Source: Pseudovibrio japonicus (GTDB lineage: Bacteria; Pseudomonadota; Alphaproteobacteria; Rhizobiales; Stappiaceae). Taken from it: a DNA stretch of 64,000 nucleotides. Below, piece by piece: positions 1 through 7,911 of the stretch. The position numbers and the translations under genes were made by a program. How positions within the stretch are numbered: position 1 is the stretch's first letter; every line of letters begins with the position of its first letter. The stretch lies in NCBI RefSeq assembly GCF_014651595.1, contig NZ_BMXE01000005.1, positions 186,001 to 250,000 on the forward strand. Reading direction: 5' to 3'. The notes beneath the pieces were generated by a model, which had not been told where the DNA came from, did not search any database, and saw only the letters and a list, made by a program, of their open reading frames with translations.

Positions 1-690
1 CTCTGAGAGACGATCAATTGCCTGTGGCTTCTCGATTTTTGCCAGAACCCCAACGCGGCCCTGAGTGATGTTGCGCACTTCGATGAGATCTTCCGGACGC
101 TGCACGAAGGACAGTGCGATCCAGTCAACTTTTTCATCGAGAGCGGCCAGCAGGTCTGCGTGGTCTTTTTCGGTCAGTGCGCCAACCGGGATTTCTGTAT
201 CAGGCACAGAAACGCCCTTACGGTTGGAGATGGTACCGCCGACTTCAACAGTGGTGACGCAGCGCTTTGCGGAGGCTTCTGTCACGCGCAGGCTGATTTT
301 GCCGTCGTCTACGAGGAGACGGTGGCCAACTTCAAGGCTGCTGAGAATTTCAGGGTGTGGGAGGTGAACGCGGGTTGCGTCACCTGGGGTGTCATTTGCG
401 TCTACAACGAAGCTTGCGCCATTTTCGAGGACTGGCTTTGCGTCCTCTGCAAAAGTACCAACGCGCAGTTTAGGGCCCTGCAGGTCGGCTAGAATGCCGA
501 TTGGACGACCTACTTCCGCTTCTACTTCGCGGATGCGACCAACCAGATTGTTGAGGACTTCGTGGGAGGAGTGGCTCATGTTGATGCGGAAAACATCTGC
601 ACCTGCGAGCCATAGCTTCTTGATGGCTTCTTTATCGGAAGACGCCGGGCCGAGAGTTGCTAGAATTTTGACCCGTCTGTTACGCTTCAT
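1..690 (-). CDS. pyk: Pyruvate kinase, N-terminal part (runs off the window)
   Basis: This is the first 230 codons of pyruvate kinase, which converts phosphoenolpyruvate and ADP to pyruvate and ATP in the last step of glycolysis. The N-terminus reads MKRNRRVKILATLGPAS, followed by the substrate and potassium site residues R35, N37, S39 and H40. The visible part ends just after the catalytic KIEKPQA motif. The family is usually about 470-480 residues, so roughly half lies outside the window. The ATG overlaps the stop of the upstream DUF1036 gene as ATGA, so the two are probably translationally coupled. Identification is secure; only the 3' end is missing. Confidence 0.97.
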   Translation of the reverse strand, partial: MKRNRRVKILATLGPASSDKEAIKKLWLAGADVFRINMSHSSHEVLNNLVGRIREVEAEVGRPIGILADLQGPKLRVGTFAEDAKPVLENGASFVVDANDTPGDATRVHLPHPEILSSLEVGHRLLVDDGKISLRVTEASAKRCVTTVEVGGTISNRKGVSVPDTEIPVGALTEKDHADLLAALDEKVDWIALSFVQRPEDLIEVRNITQGRVGVLAKIEKPQAIDRLSE

Positions 691-1181
691 CGTCCACCTG
701 TTCCTTGCTCTACCGGCTCCGTCAGCTGGACTGTCCAGCTGCTTTGCTCACCTGTGTCTATTTCAAAGAAACCCGTGCGCTCATAACCGCGAGCGACACA
801 GTCTTCTATCCCGCGAATGGTGAATTTCTTTTGACGTACACACATATACGCCTTGCCATCCCATTCGCCTTTCTGATCCGTTTGTACTGCGTACAAGTAA
901 TAGTAGCGTGACGGCAAATCACCGGACACCAGTGTGTCGCAGGTGTTTTGATTGATGGTCCACCATCCTTCGGTGATCCACTCAGCGCCATCGCGATAGC
1001 CTACAGCGATGTTGACTGTGCTTTCGGTCTTATTACATGCGCGAAAGTCTGCTCTTGCAGAGGGGACCTGCAAAAAGCTGAGAACTCCAAAAGCGACACA
1101 GGCAATTGCCAGTGTATTTTGTCGCAAAAGATTAATTACGGCTGATGCAAAGTCGTTTTTGGATGTTTTCATAACAGTCAT
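687..1181 (-). CDS. DUF1036 family secreted protein
   Basis: This 164-residue protein has an N-terminal signal peptide with a hydrophobic stretch at about residues 20-42 and a likely cleavage after SARA. The mature part has the DUF1036 pattern: FRACNKT near the start, paired cysteines, an aromatic-rich centre (EGWW, RYYYLYA) and a C-terminal FFEIDTG. The family is widespread in Alphaproteobacteria, and its molecular function is not established. It is found directly upstream of pyk in many relatives (recalled, not searched). Here its stop codon overlaps the pyk start by 4 nt. An ATG three codons downstream is an alternative start. Confidence 0.88.
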   Translation of the reverse strand: MTVMKTSKNDFASAVINLLRQNTLAIACVAFGVLSFLQVPSARADFRACNKTESTVNIAVGYRDGAEWITEGWWTINQNTCDTLVSGDLPSRYYYLYAVQTDQKGEWDGKAYMCVRQKKFTIRGIEDCVARGYERTGFFEIDTGEQSSWTVQLTEPVEQGTGGR

Positions 1182-1548
1182 ATGTACAGCTACAAACGGC
1201 AGTTTAATGCGTTCAGTTTATGCCCTTGTCAACGTTGTCCAGCCGACGGCTGAAGCGTTTTGGAGCACGACTAGAGGATAATGCAGGTTGTTCCGAGTGA
1301 AGAACGTCGCCCAAACTCACCATTGGCCATATAAAAACGGCAGGATGATGGAATGGCTTAAACCCGACATGTCATGCTTTGGTTGCGTCACCCTAATTCT
1401 GGATGAATGTGGATGACCCCCGTTAACATTTGAAATATGACCCAAAAGCCGGATCTTACTTCTAGGAACCCGAATATCTTTATTGGCCTGAGTTCTGCAT
1501 GGAATCAAGCGAAAAGCCAAAAAACCCTGTCACCTCCCACAGTTCCTC
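1182..1548. other. Intergenic region, no gene seen
   Basis: This stretch lies upstream of the DUF1036-pyk operon and should hold its promoter. I see no convincing open reading frame on either strand and no strong hairpin followed by a T-run. A 67-codon minus-strand frame at 1317-1520 has no ribosome binding site and no recognisable sequence. Confidence 0.5.
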
Positions 1549-1893
1549 GTGTTTTACATGAGGTTTTTTGAAAGTGATGCCAAAGAGATAAACAGTATTT
1601 GGGGTAGATATTCGGATTTGGAAGCGTCAGGTCAAGGACTTGGGTATCAACAGAACCCGTTTTCTGCAGACGCGTGCCAAGTTATTTCTTCAAACTGCGA
1701 CACTTTGCCAGACAATGAACAGGGCAATTGTTCCGCTGAATGGAAGCGTTGGACTTGTCATCTTAAATTACTGATTGAAATCTTCCGGTTAGAATATCTG
1801 TATTCTGATATATTTAGCGGGGTGATTTGTCGCGCCGAATTATCCTTGGACAATTGTGAGTATATGGGCATCTATGTAGCGATGCGTAAGTAG
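1549..1893 (+). CDS. Doubtful hypothetical protein
   Basis: This is an open frame of 114 codons from a GTG, with an internal ATG at 1558. I do not recognise the product. It has six cysteines, no signal peptide and no clear membrane segment. No Shine-Dalgarno sequence precedes either start, and the local base composition is more AT-rich than the neighbouring genes. It may be a strain-specific orphan or chance coding. It is listed because nothing else explains the stretch. Confidence 0.22.
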   Translation: MFYMRFFESDAKEINSIWGRYSDLEASGQGLGYQQNPFSADACQVISSNCDTLPDNEQGNCSAEWKRWTCHLKLLIEIFRLEYLYSDIFSGVICRAELSLDNCEYMGIYVAMRK

Positions 1894-2083
1894 TGGCGCC
1901 TATCTGTGCGGCGGGCCGTCGTGCAATCTTGGATCCTTGTGCCGGGTAATGGGTACTCATGCAATCTTGCTTGGATGAAATTTTGTCGGGCTTGTGCCAG
2001 CGGATTGTGCGTCAATTGAGGCACCTGTTTTATATTCCCATTGAAATTTATTCTTCCCCCAGAACCTGTGAAGCATGCCGAAA

Positions 2084-2112
2084 AGCAGCGGTCAACGGTT
2101 GACCCATCTGCT
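2084..2112. promoter_or_regulatory. Long inverted repeat upstream of gapR
   Basis: A perfect 15-bp palindrome, GGTCAACGGTTGACC at 2090-2104, is nested in a second pair of complementary arms: AGCAG at 2084-2088 with CTGCT at 2108-2112. It ends 63 bp before the gapR start. It could be an operator for a dimeric regulator or a hairpin in the gapR leader. There is no T-run, so it is not an obvious terminator. Confidence 0.5.
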
Positions 2113-2175
2113 TAGTTCTGGCAGCAAGACTGTAAGGTTAATTGGTGTTTCGCACGAACGTAAGGTGGATTTCAC

Positions 2176-2442
2176 ATGGCAGATGCCGGTGGTGTAGCAG
2201 CAGACCAGCTGCGTGCATTTATTGAACGTATTGAACGTCTGGAAGAAGAGAAAAAGGTTATCGCAGACGACATCAAGGATGTTTATGCGGAAGCCAAGGG
2301 CAACGGCTTCGACGTGAAAGTTATGCGTAAGATCGTTTCACTTCGTAAGCGTAAGCCGCATGAGCGTGAGGAAGAAGAAGCAATCCTTGACCTTTACCTG
2401 CATGCTCTTGGCATGTCTGGTCCGGTTATGGAAGAAGCGTAA
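2176..2442 (+). CDS. gapR: Nucleoid-associated protein GapR (DUF2312)
   Basis: This 88-residue protein matches GapR, formerly DUF2312. In Caulobacter GapR binds AT-rich, overtwisted DNA ahead of replication forks and transcription complexes and stimulates topoisomerases. Visible features are a charged N-terminal helix ([19 protein letters not shown]), the conserved [12 protein letters not shown] segment and [17 protein letters not shown], followed by an acidic C-terminus. Length agrees with the Caulobacter protein, which is about 89 residues. It stands alone, with an inverted repeat upstream and a rho-independent terminator downstream, so it looks monocistronic. Confidence 0.93.
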   Translation: MADAGGVAADQLRAFIERIERLEEEKKVIADDIKDVYAEAKGNGFDVKVMRKIVSLRKRKPHEREEEEAILDLYLHALGMSGPVMEEA

Positions 2443-2468
2443 CGCTTCTGCTTATTCCTAAGAGATTG

Positions 2469-2503
2469 AAAAAGGCTCCTTACTCCGGTGAGGGGCCTTT
2501 TTT
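2469..2503 (+). terminator. Terminator of gapR
   Basis: A hairpin with arms AAAAAGGCTCCT and AGGGGCCTTTTT (one G-U pair) ends in a run of T residues, 26 nt after the gapR stop. It also lies past the end of the convergent MFS gene and may serve both. Confidence 0.85.
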
Positions 2504-2564
2504 GTGTCTGTGGGATGCTTTGTTCGGTCGTTGTTCGTTCCACCTTGAAAGCAGGGGCCGGCTT

Positions 2565-3746
2565 CTATGAAGAGAGCTTTAGGGCCGGTGCCAGCGCCTT
2601 CTGGAAATCCCAGCGTCCCCACATGATTGCAAGGATCAAGGCGGCAAGCGAAATCGAGATGAGGAACGCGAAAGGTTCTCCTGTCGTCAAACTTGCAGCT
2701 CCAAGGAGCGTTGCGGCGATGCCTGAGTAAGCTGCGAAGCTTTGCTTGAAGGCTGCCAAAGTGACAGAGACGGTTTCGGTACATGAAAAAATGAAGGCGT
2801 TTGAGAACGTTTCAAAATAGGCGCGGGCAATCGAGAGTATGGCAAACAGCAGGGGAATCAGGAGCCAATGTTGCGCACTGAATTCCAGGGTGAGAGTAAG
2901 GCTCGCAAATGCGATAGCGCTCAGGATGCAGGCGGCCATCAGGTGATTTTGCGGGAACTCTACGACAGCCAGTTTCTGCCTGACGATTGCGAGGTTGTAG
3001 ATGATCGCTCCGATTGCCGATGCTGATAAGGACAGGGATAACAGAGACTTGGGAACTCCGTAGAAGTTAAATGTATAGGGCAACAGGTTGGAGAACGTGA
3101 GTGACAACCCCGAGACTAAGAGGATGCAGCTGCCGAATCCTGCGAGGAATATAGTTGGGATCTGCTGTGGTTCTGGGATTTTTGCGCTGAAGCCCGGTGA
3201 TGGGGTTCTGCGAGATAGGGGGTACTTCAGAAGGCTGAGGATTGCGAGGCAGCAAAGGCCGAAGCTGAGCACGAAGACTGCTTGCTCGCCAAAATAGACA
3301 GCAAATACTCCGCCGATCGCGGGTACGACAACCTTTGAAAGTGTATTAATGAGGTTGAGAAGTGCGGCAAATTGAGCTTTTTGGCTCTGGCTTACGGATT
3401 GTGCCTCTCCTGCGATCAGTGGTTGGAAGAACCCGATGCTGAGCGAGCGAATAAGCAGCAAAGGTAGCAGCGTGCTGAGCGTATCTGCCCAGATCAGGCC
3501 GAGTGTGCAAAGTGCGCGTATGATGGTGGTTGCTATCAAGAGATGGTTGGCATTGAAGCGATTGACGCACCTAGCGATGAAGCCGTTTAGTAGGGCCTGC
3601 GGTGCGAGCATTGAAATAGAAACCAAGGCAACGCTAATGGCTGAGAATTCCAGCTCATAGCCTACATACGTCATGATACTGATTAGATCGATCCAGGCAC
3701 TGATACTCAGGAAGGTGACGATCAGTAGGAGAGATTTGTTCTTCAT
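2565..3746 (-). CDS. MFS family transporter
   Basis: This 393-residue, highly hydrophobic protein has about twelve predicted membrane helices in two halves separated by a polar loop near residues 175-195, where LSRRTPSPGFSAKIPEPQQ is found. This fits the major facilitator superfamily. After the first helix pair it has an arginine-containing loop (ARCVNRFNANH) at the usual MFS motif A position, though the motif is weak. The substrate cannot be read from the sequence; a drug or metabolite exporter is the common role for this type. The ATG is preceded by AGGA at good spacing. No partner genes are adjacent. Confidence 0.8.
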   Translation of the reverse strand: MKNKSLLLIVTFLSISAWIDLISIMTYVGYELEFSAISVALVSISMLAPQALLNGFIARCVNRFNANHLLIATTIIRALCTLGLIWADTLSTLLPLLLIRSLSIGFFQPLIAGEAQSVSQSQKAQFAALLNLINTLSKVVVPAIGGVFAVYFGEQAVFVLSFGLCCLAILSLLKYPLSRRTPSPGFSAKIPEPQQIPTIFLAGFGSCILLVSGLSLTFSNLLPYTFNFYGVPKSLLSLSLSASAIGAIIYNLAIVRQKLAVVEFPQNHLMAACILSAIAFASLTLTLEFSAQHWLLIPLLFAILSIARAYFETFSNAFIFSCTETVSVTLAAFKQSFAAYSGIAATLLGAASLTTGEPFAFLISISLAALILAIMWGRWDFQKALAPALKLSS

Positions 3747-4082
3747 AGAAATCCTAAGCGTGAAAATGGCTGCAATAGACCGTCGCTAACTCGATGAATC
3801 TCATCATTATGCATCAGAACAAATGATGAACAAGGTTATGAGTCGAGAGGATGGTCTTGCGCGAAGGATGCGTGAAGATTTTTAAGGCGGGTTGTTGGTC
3901 TGACAGATCGGGGGCTATCTACAGGTAGCGCCGCGTGTTTCGGGCGAAGGCCTCAGAATGTTTGGAGAGTGGTGCTTTAAAGCGTCAATCTATTGGTGCC
4001 GTCCAGCATGCACAGGCTAACCGGCTCATTGAATAGGATGAAATATTCTACGGGTAAAACCCAGTCGTATTTGCAGATCTTC
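3747..4082. other. Intergenic region, no gene seen
   Basis: This is the space between the start of the MFS gene and the end of the DUF882 gene, both on the minus strand. It should contain the MFS promoter. I see no supported frame, no strong terminator hairpin and no repeat. Confidence 0.45.
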
Positions 4083-5738
4083 TTATCTGGACGAGACCTT
4101 GATTTCGCCAGTGTAAATCGAATCCAACCACGCGATGGCTGGGCCGCGCTTAATTCGCTTGCTGATTGGGCGATAAGACGTCTTTGTCAAAGAGTCTTTT
4201 AGGATCGATGTTACTGACGCCATCAGGACCGTCAGTTGGTTCTGGTCTGGATGCTGCATTGTGATGGTGCGGCGGTTGTTTGCGGTCCATGTTGGATCCA
4301 GCATCAGCACTGCATTGGCTTGCGGGGCGGAATGGAAGCCGACTAAGTCAGCTCCCGTAATCGGAGCTCTGGCGACGACGGTCTGTGGAGCAGTTTTCGG
4401 CTCGGGCAACAGGTCAGGCAGGCGTTGTTCAACAAATGGGGCCTGCGCTGTAAGCGCAGACTTTTTGTTGAACTTGCTCTGTGCCTGATCCGCTCCAGTA
4501 TTCGAAGAGGCGTAGGCCAGCTGCGTGTTTATGAGAGGTCGCAGGCTGTCTGGTGTTTGCTCGCCGGTTGCTGCGATGATTGCGGCAATACCGTCTTTGG
4601 GTGTTTCAACCTTTTGCGGCATGAGCGGAGTGCGTCGTGGTGCAATAGGTGTGGCCGCCGGCAAAGCGGCGACCTCTATTATTTGTTCTGGCTTAATGCG
4701 AGGGCGAGCTGACGCAAATAGCGTTTGCTCGGTTGCTAATGGTGCAGCCTCAGTCTCAGCCGTCGGTTTTGTGTAGGGTGTTAGCGCAGCAAGAGTGGTT
4801 GGTGAAGCAGCTTCCGGCACTGGGCTTACGGCTGGCTGAGATGCCAGAAGTGCCACTTTAGGCTGCGGAATTGCATTAAACTCTATTGCTGCCAGACGCT
4901 TGGGGTCTTTCTCGGCTACGCTTGGTGCCTTGGAGATCGGAGTTGGTGCTGGTTTGCTCGTTTCTTTTTTACCAGAGTTGCCGAACAGGCGAGAGAAGAA
5001 ACCTCCACCGCTTTTGGAGGAGCTCGCTACGCTGGATGAACGGCCTGAATCTCTTTTCTTGATAGCAGCAAGCGTCTGCTTATAGCGTGCCATTGGTTTC
5101 CCGTCGGATGGGATGTGAATGGTATCGCCTTTTGGAAAGACTTTTTTCAGCTGGGCGCGGGTCATCCGTGGCCAGTGGCGTACAGAGCCGGTGTCCAAGT
5201 GAACAAACGGTGTGTTCGAGCGCGGATAGTATCCAACGCCGCCAACATGTTGCTTCAGACCAAGTGCGCGCAACTTGGCTGTGCTTACGCCTGGAATGAA
5301 GAAATCGATTGCACGGCCTTGGGTGTGTTGGCTGTTTTTAGCCACACCGCTGGACCGTGAACGGAGCATATTGTTGGTTTTGGGTGAGCGGTACGCCGAG
5401 ACAACGTTGATGTACTTGTTTGAACCGGTCTTCTGATAAACTTCCCAAAGCAAGTCGAAGAGTTCCGGGTCCATCTTTGTTGGCTCTTTTTGGCGCCAAT
5501 CCCGAAGGAAGTTGTTGAGCTTACGAAGGCCGGCTTTGTCATAGCGACCGTTCCGTTTGAAGGTAATTTCTGCCCGTTCTTTTGTGTGGGTGAAATACAG
5601 CTTGAGCGTGCGTGTGCTCGCGCTAGCTGAAGCGATTGAGGTGAGGGAGAAGGCACAAAAAACAGCTGCTACCAGCAAAGAAATGCCTGGCAGACGTTTA
5701 CCAAAGTCCGAGCGCCCGAATGCAACTATGTCACGCAA
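4083..5738 (-). CDS. DUF882 / M15-type murein peptidase with long tail
   Basis: This 551-residue exported protein starts at a TTG, since no in-frame ATG precedes the domain. Residues 1-40 form a signal peptide ending in ASASA. Residues 41-200 are a DUF882 (YcbK-like) domain with a zinc-peptidase pattern: SAYRS at 115-119, H138 and D145 in HTQGRAID, and H180 with D182 in HLD. Such enzymes cut peptide bonds in peptidoglycan. After about residue 200 comes a tail of some 350 residues rich in Ala, Pro, Thr and Lys that looks disordered, much longer than the roughly 200 residues of plain family members. The next gene upstream on this strand is an L,D-transpeptidase, so both probably shape the cell wall. 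Confidence 0.86.
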   Translation of the reverse strand: MRDIVAFGRSDFGKRLPGISLLVAAVFCAFSLTSIASASASTRTLKLYFTHTKERAEITFKRNGRYDKAGLRKLNNFLRDWRQKEPTKMDPELFDLLWEVYQKTGSNKYINVVSAYRSPKTNNMLRSRSSGVAKNSQHTQGRAIDFFIPGVSTAKLRALGLKQHVGGVGYYPRSNTPFVHLDTGSVRHWPRMTRAQLKKVFPKGDTIHIPSDGKPMARYKQTLAAIKKRDSGRSSSVASSSKSGGGFFSRLFGNSGKKETSKPAPTPISKAPSVAEKDPKRLAAIEFNAIPQPKVALLASQPAVSPVPEAASPTTLAALTPYTKPTAETEAAPLATEQTLFASARPRIKPEQIIEVAALPAATPIAPRRTPLMPQKVETPKDGIAAIIAATGEQTPDSLRPLINTQLAYASSNTGADQAQSKFNKKSALTAQAPFVEQRLPDLLPEPKTAPQTVVARAPITGADLVGFHSAPQANAVLMLDPTWTANNRRTITMQHPDQNQLTVLMASVTSILKDSLTKTSYRPISKRIKRGPAIAWLDSIYTGEIKVSSR

Positions 5739-5813
5739 TTGAATCTCGCTTTCGCGTTATTTGGCTACTACCTTACCCAAGAGCCCCACCTCTTTTGTTT
5801 AGTGCGGGCAAGG

Positions 5814-5828
5814 TTAACGAGGCTTTAC
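5814..5828 (-). promoter_or_regulatory. CtrA-like site, one mismatch
   Basis: Read on the minus strand this is GTAA-N7-TTAA followed by C. CtrA, the alphaproteobacterial cell-cycle regulator, binds TTAA-N7-TTAA. It lies about 75 bp upstream of the DUF882 peptidase start. One such match is expected by chance in a sequence this long, so the call is weak. Confidence 0.25.
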
Positions 5829-5974
5829 TTTAGTGACAATTAGCGCGAACTAGTGGCAGCCCGGCAACAATCGCAGTTTTTTGCCAGAATCTGCTATTTA
5901 CCTGCGACAAATGCGCGCGAATCCGCACGCATAAGTCGATATCTCACTGTGGATACATGTGAATAGTGACAATT

Positions 5975-7627
5975 TTAGAGACTTAGGGCGTCGATGGTCG
6001 CTTGATTGTGGCCATAGATATCCGGACGTCTCTGCAGCTTGCCGCCTTCATCCACAAAGGCAGTGAAGTAGGAGAGGTGCACTGGAATATCCCTTTGCAG
6101 ATTCACCTGTGTTTGCTTCTTGCCGACCAGAGAACGGATGTAATTGCCAGTGATGGTGTTCTGCGTTGCCATCAGTGCATCTGCAAATTCGAACGGGTTT
6201 TGCACGCGGACACAGCCATGGGAAAAGGCGCGCTCAGAGCGGTTGAACAGCGACTTTGAAGGTGTGTCATGCAAGTATACATTGTGCTTGTTCGGGAACA
6301 TGAACTTGATTTTGCCAAGTGCGTTGCCACGTCCCGGACGCTGACGGATACGGATCTGCTTAAAGGTGACTGCATCCCAGTTCACCCGGCGTGGATCAAC
6401 AATCTTGCCGCCGTATACGATCTCGTAGTTGCCTTTTTGCAGGTAGCTTTGCGGGTTGGTTGCCCGGAGCTCCGGCAGAAGTTCCTTGGATGCGATGGAG
6501 TATGGAACGTTCCAATATGGGTTTACGACCACATGCTGCATCTTGTCGGAGAATACCGGCGTCTGATTAGAGCGTTTGCCAACCACAACGCGGGTTTCAT
6601 AAAGAACGAAGCCATCCATGTTCAGGCGAACCATGAACTCTGGGATGTTTACCCGCAAGTGGGTCTCGCCCAGATCACGGGGCATCCAGCGCCAGCGCTC
6701 CATGTTGGCGATGACATCTTTAATCGGGTCACCGCTGACACGGCCATTGAGGGCGAGTAGGGTCCGTGGGCCGACGGCGCCATCCGGGTGCAAACCGTTT
6801 GCAGCCTGGAAGGCCTCGACCGCATACGCCAGATCCTGCGTGTAGACGTTTGCCTGGTACTCCACGGTTGGAACGCCAAGGCGTTCGCGAAGCAGGGCAA
6901 CGCGGGAGCTTTTTGTGCCGATCTTAAGAACTTTGCCGGATGGAATGACGACCTGCTTCTCTAGATCCCCATTCTGAGTTTGCTCGCGTAGCAACGCGAG
7001 TTGTTCTTTCAGTGCTTTGTACTCAGGATGCTGCGGGTTGAAAGCTGCAAGAACTTTTGCCGGGGCAACCGAGCGCGCGACAGATGCCAGCGCTTCAATC
7101 GGATCCGGTCTTTCCGGGCGAAGGGTAATATCCTTGGAGATTGAAGACGGGCTGACACGACCTGCCTGCGCATCCTCTGCGTATTTGAGGATCGAATGGG
7201 TCAGCTCAAGCTCAGCAACTGCGATTTGTTCAGGTGTCGCCTTGCCATCTGCGTTGAAGTTAGCTGCCAGAACCGGGTAGTCGGCGGAGCGTAAACCTTC
7301 TTCATCGGCGGATTGCAGAGTTTCCATAACAGCAAGGGCGCTGGTGGTCAGTTTGCCTTTCACGATCCAGGCTGGCTGGAAGCTTCTGTTTTCGTAAAAC
7401 AGCTTTGCAGCGGCGGCCTCGCGTTTTGCGTGAAAATTCCGCGGGCGAAGCTTTTTGCTGAATGCTTGTTGAATTTCCTGAGCAACAGGGTTGCCCAGGG
7501 CAAGGTTTACTTGCTCAAACTGCGCGTCAAAATTGTCAGGAATCGCTGCTTGTGCAGAGTACACAGTTGATGAAAGCGCAAAAACTGCCCCTGCGAGCAA
7601 TACTGATGTGCTCGTTCTACCAAACAT
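5975..7627 (-). CDS. L,D-transpeptidase (YcbB/LdtD type)
   Basis: This 550-residue periplasmic enzyme should form 3-3 cross-links between meso-diaminopimelate residues of peptidoglycan. A signal peptide occupies residues 1-28 (SAQA). It is followed by the scaffold domain typical of YcbB, a PG_binding_1 domain at about 235-295 (LRERLGVP, HPDGAVGPRT) and a YkuD catalytic domain at about 330-510. The catalytic motif is SHGCVR, with C472 as nucleophile and H453 and H470 nearby. Length and order fit the long proteobacterial class. It lies 236 nt upstream of the DUF882 peptidase on the same strand and may be cotranscribed with it. Confidence 0.93.
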   Translation of the reverse strand: MFGRTSTSVLLAGAVFALSSTVYSAQAAIPDNFDAQFEQVNLALGNPVAQEIQQAFSKKLRPRNFHAKREAAAAKLFYENRSFQPAWIVKGKLTTSALAVMETLQSADEEGLRSADYPVLAANFNADGKATPEQIAVAELELTHSILKYAEDAQAGRVSPSSISKDITLRPERPDPIEALASVARSVAPAKVLAAFNPQHPEYKALKEQLALLREQTQNGDLEKQVVIPSGKVLKIGTKSSRVALLRERLGVPTVEYQANVYTQDLAYAVEAFQAANGLHPDGAVGPRTLLALNGRVSGDPIKDVIANMERWRWMPRDLGETHLRVNIPEFMVRLNMDGFVLYETRVVVGKRSNQTPVFSDKMQHVVVNPYWNVPYSIASKELLPELRATNPQSYLQKGNYEIVYGGKIVDPRRVNWDAVTFKQIRIRQRPGRGNALGKIKFMFPNKHNVYLHDTPSKSLFNRSERAFSHGCVRVQNPFEFADALMATQNTITGNYIRSLVGKKQTQVNLQRDIPVHLSYFTAFVDEGGKLQRRPDIYGHNQATIDALSL

Positions 7628-7911
7628 TTATGACTACCCACCTGATAACTCTTTGATCTTTCACGACGTAAGAAGAACGCCTTGAAATCACAGAGTGTTG
7701 TTTTGCCCAAACTTATATTTATTACGCATATACACTAATGCGTCTGAGATAGCACGGCAGCGCAATGTTTTAAATTCAAGGTTTAGTGATTTTAACTTAA
7801 ACCCACGGGTTTTTGTTGGTTGCTGTGCTTAATCGATTTCATGTGGCACGCTCCAACGCCTATCGGAGCGAGCCTTTTGTGCAGCTAACCAGAACCCAAA
7901 GGTATTGAGCC

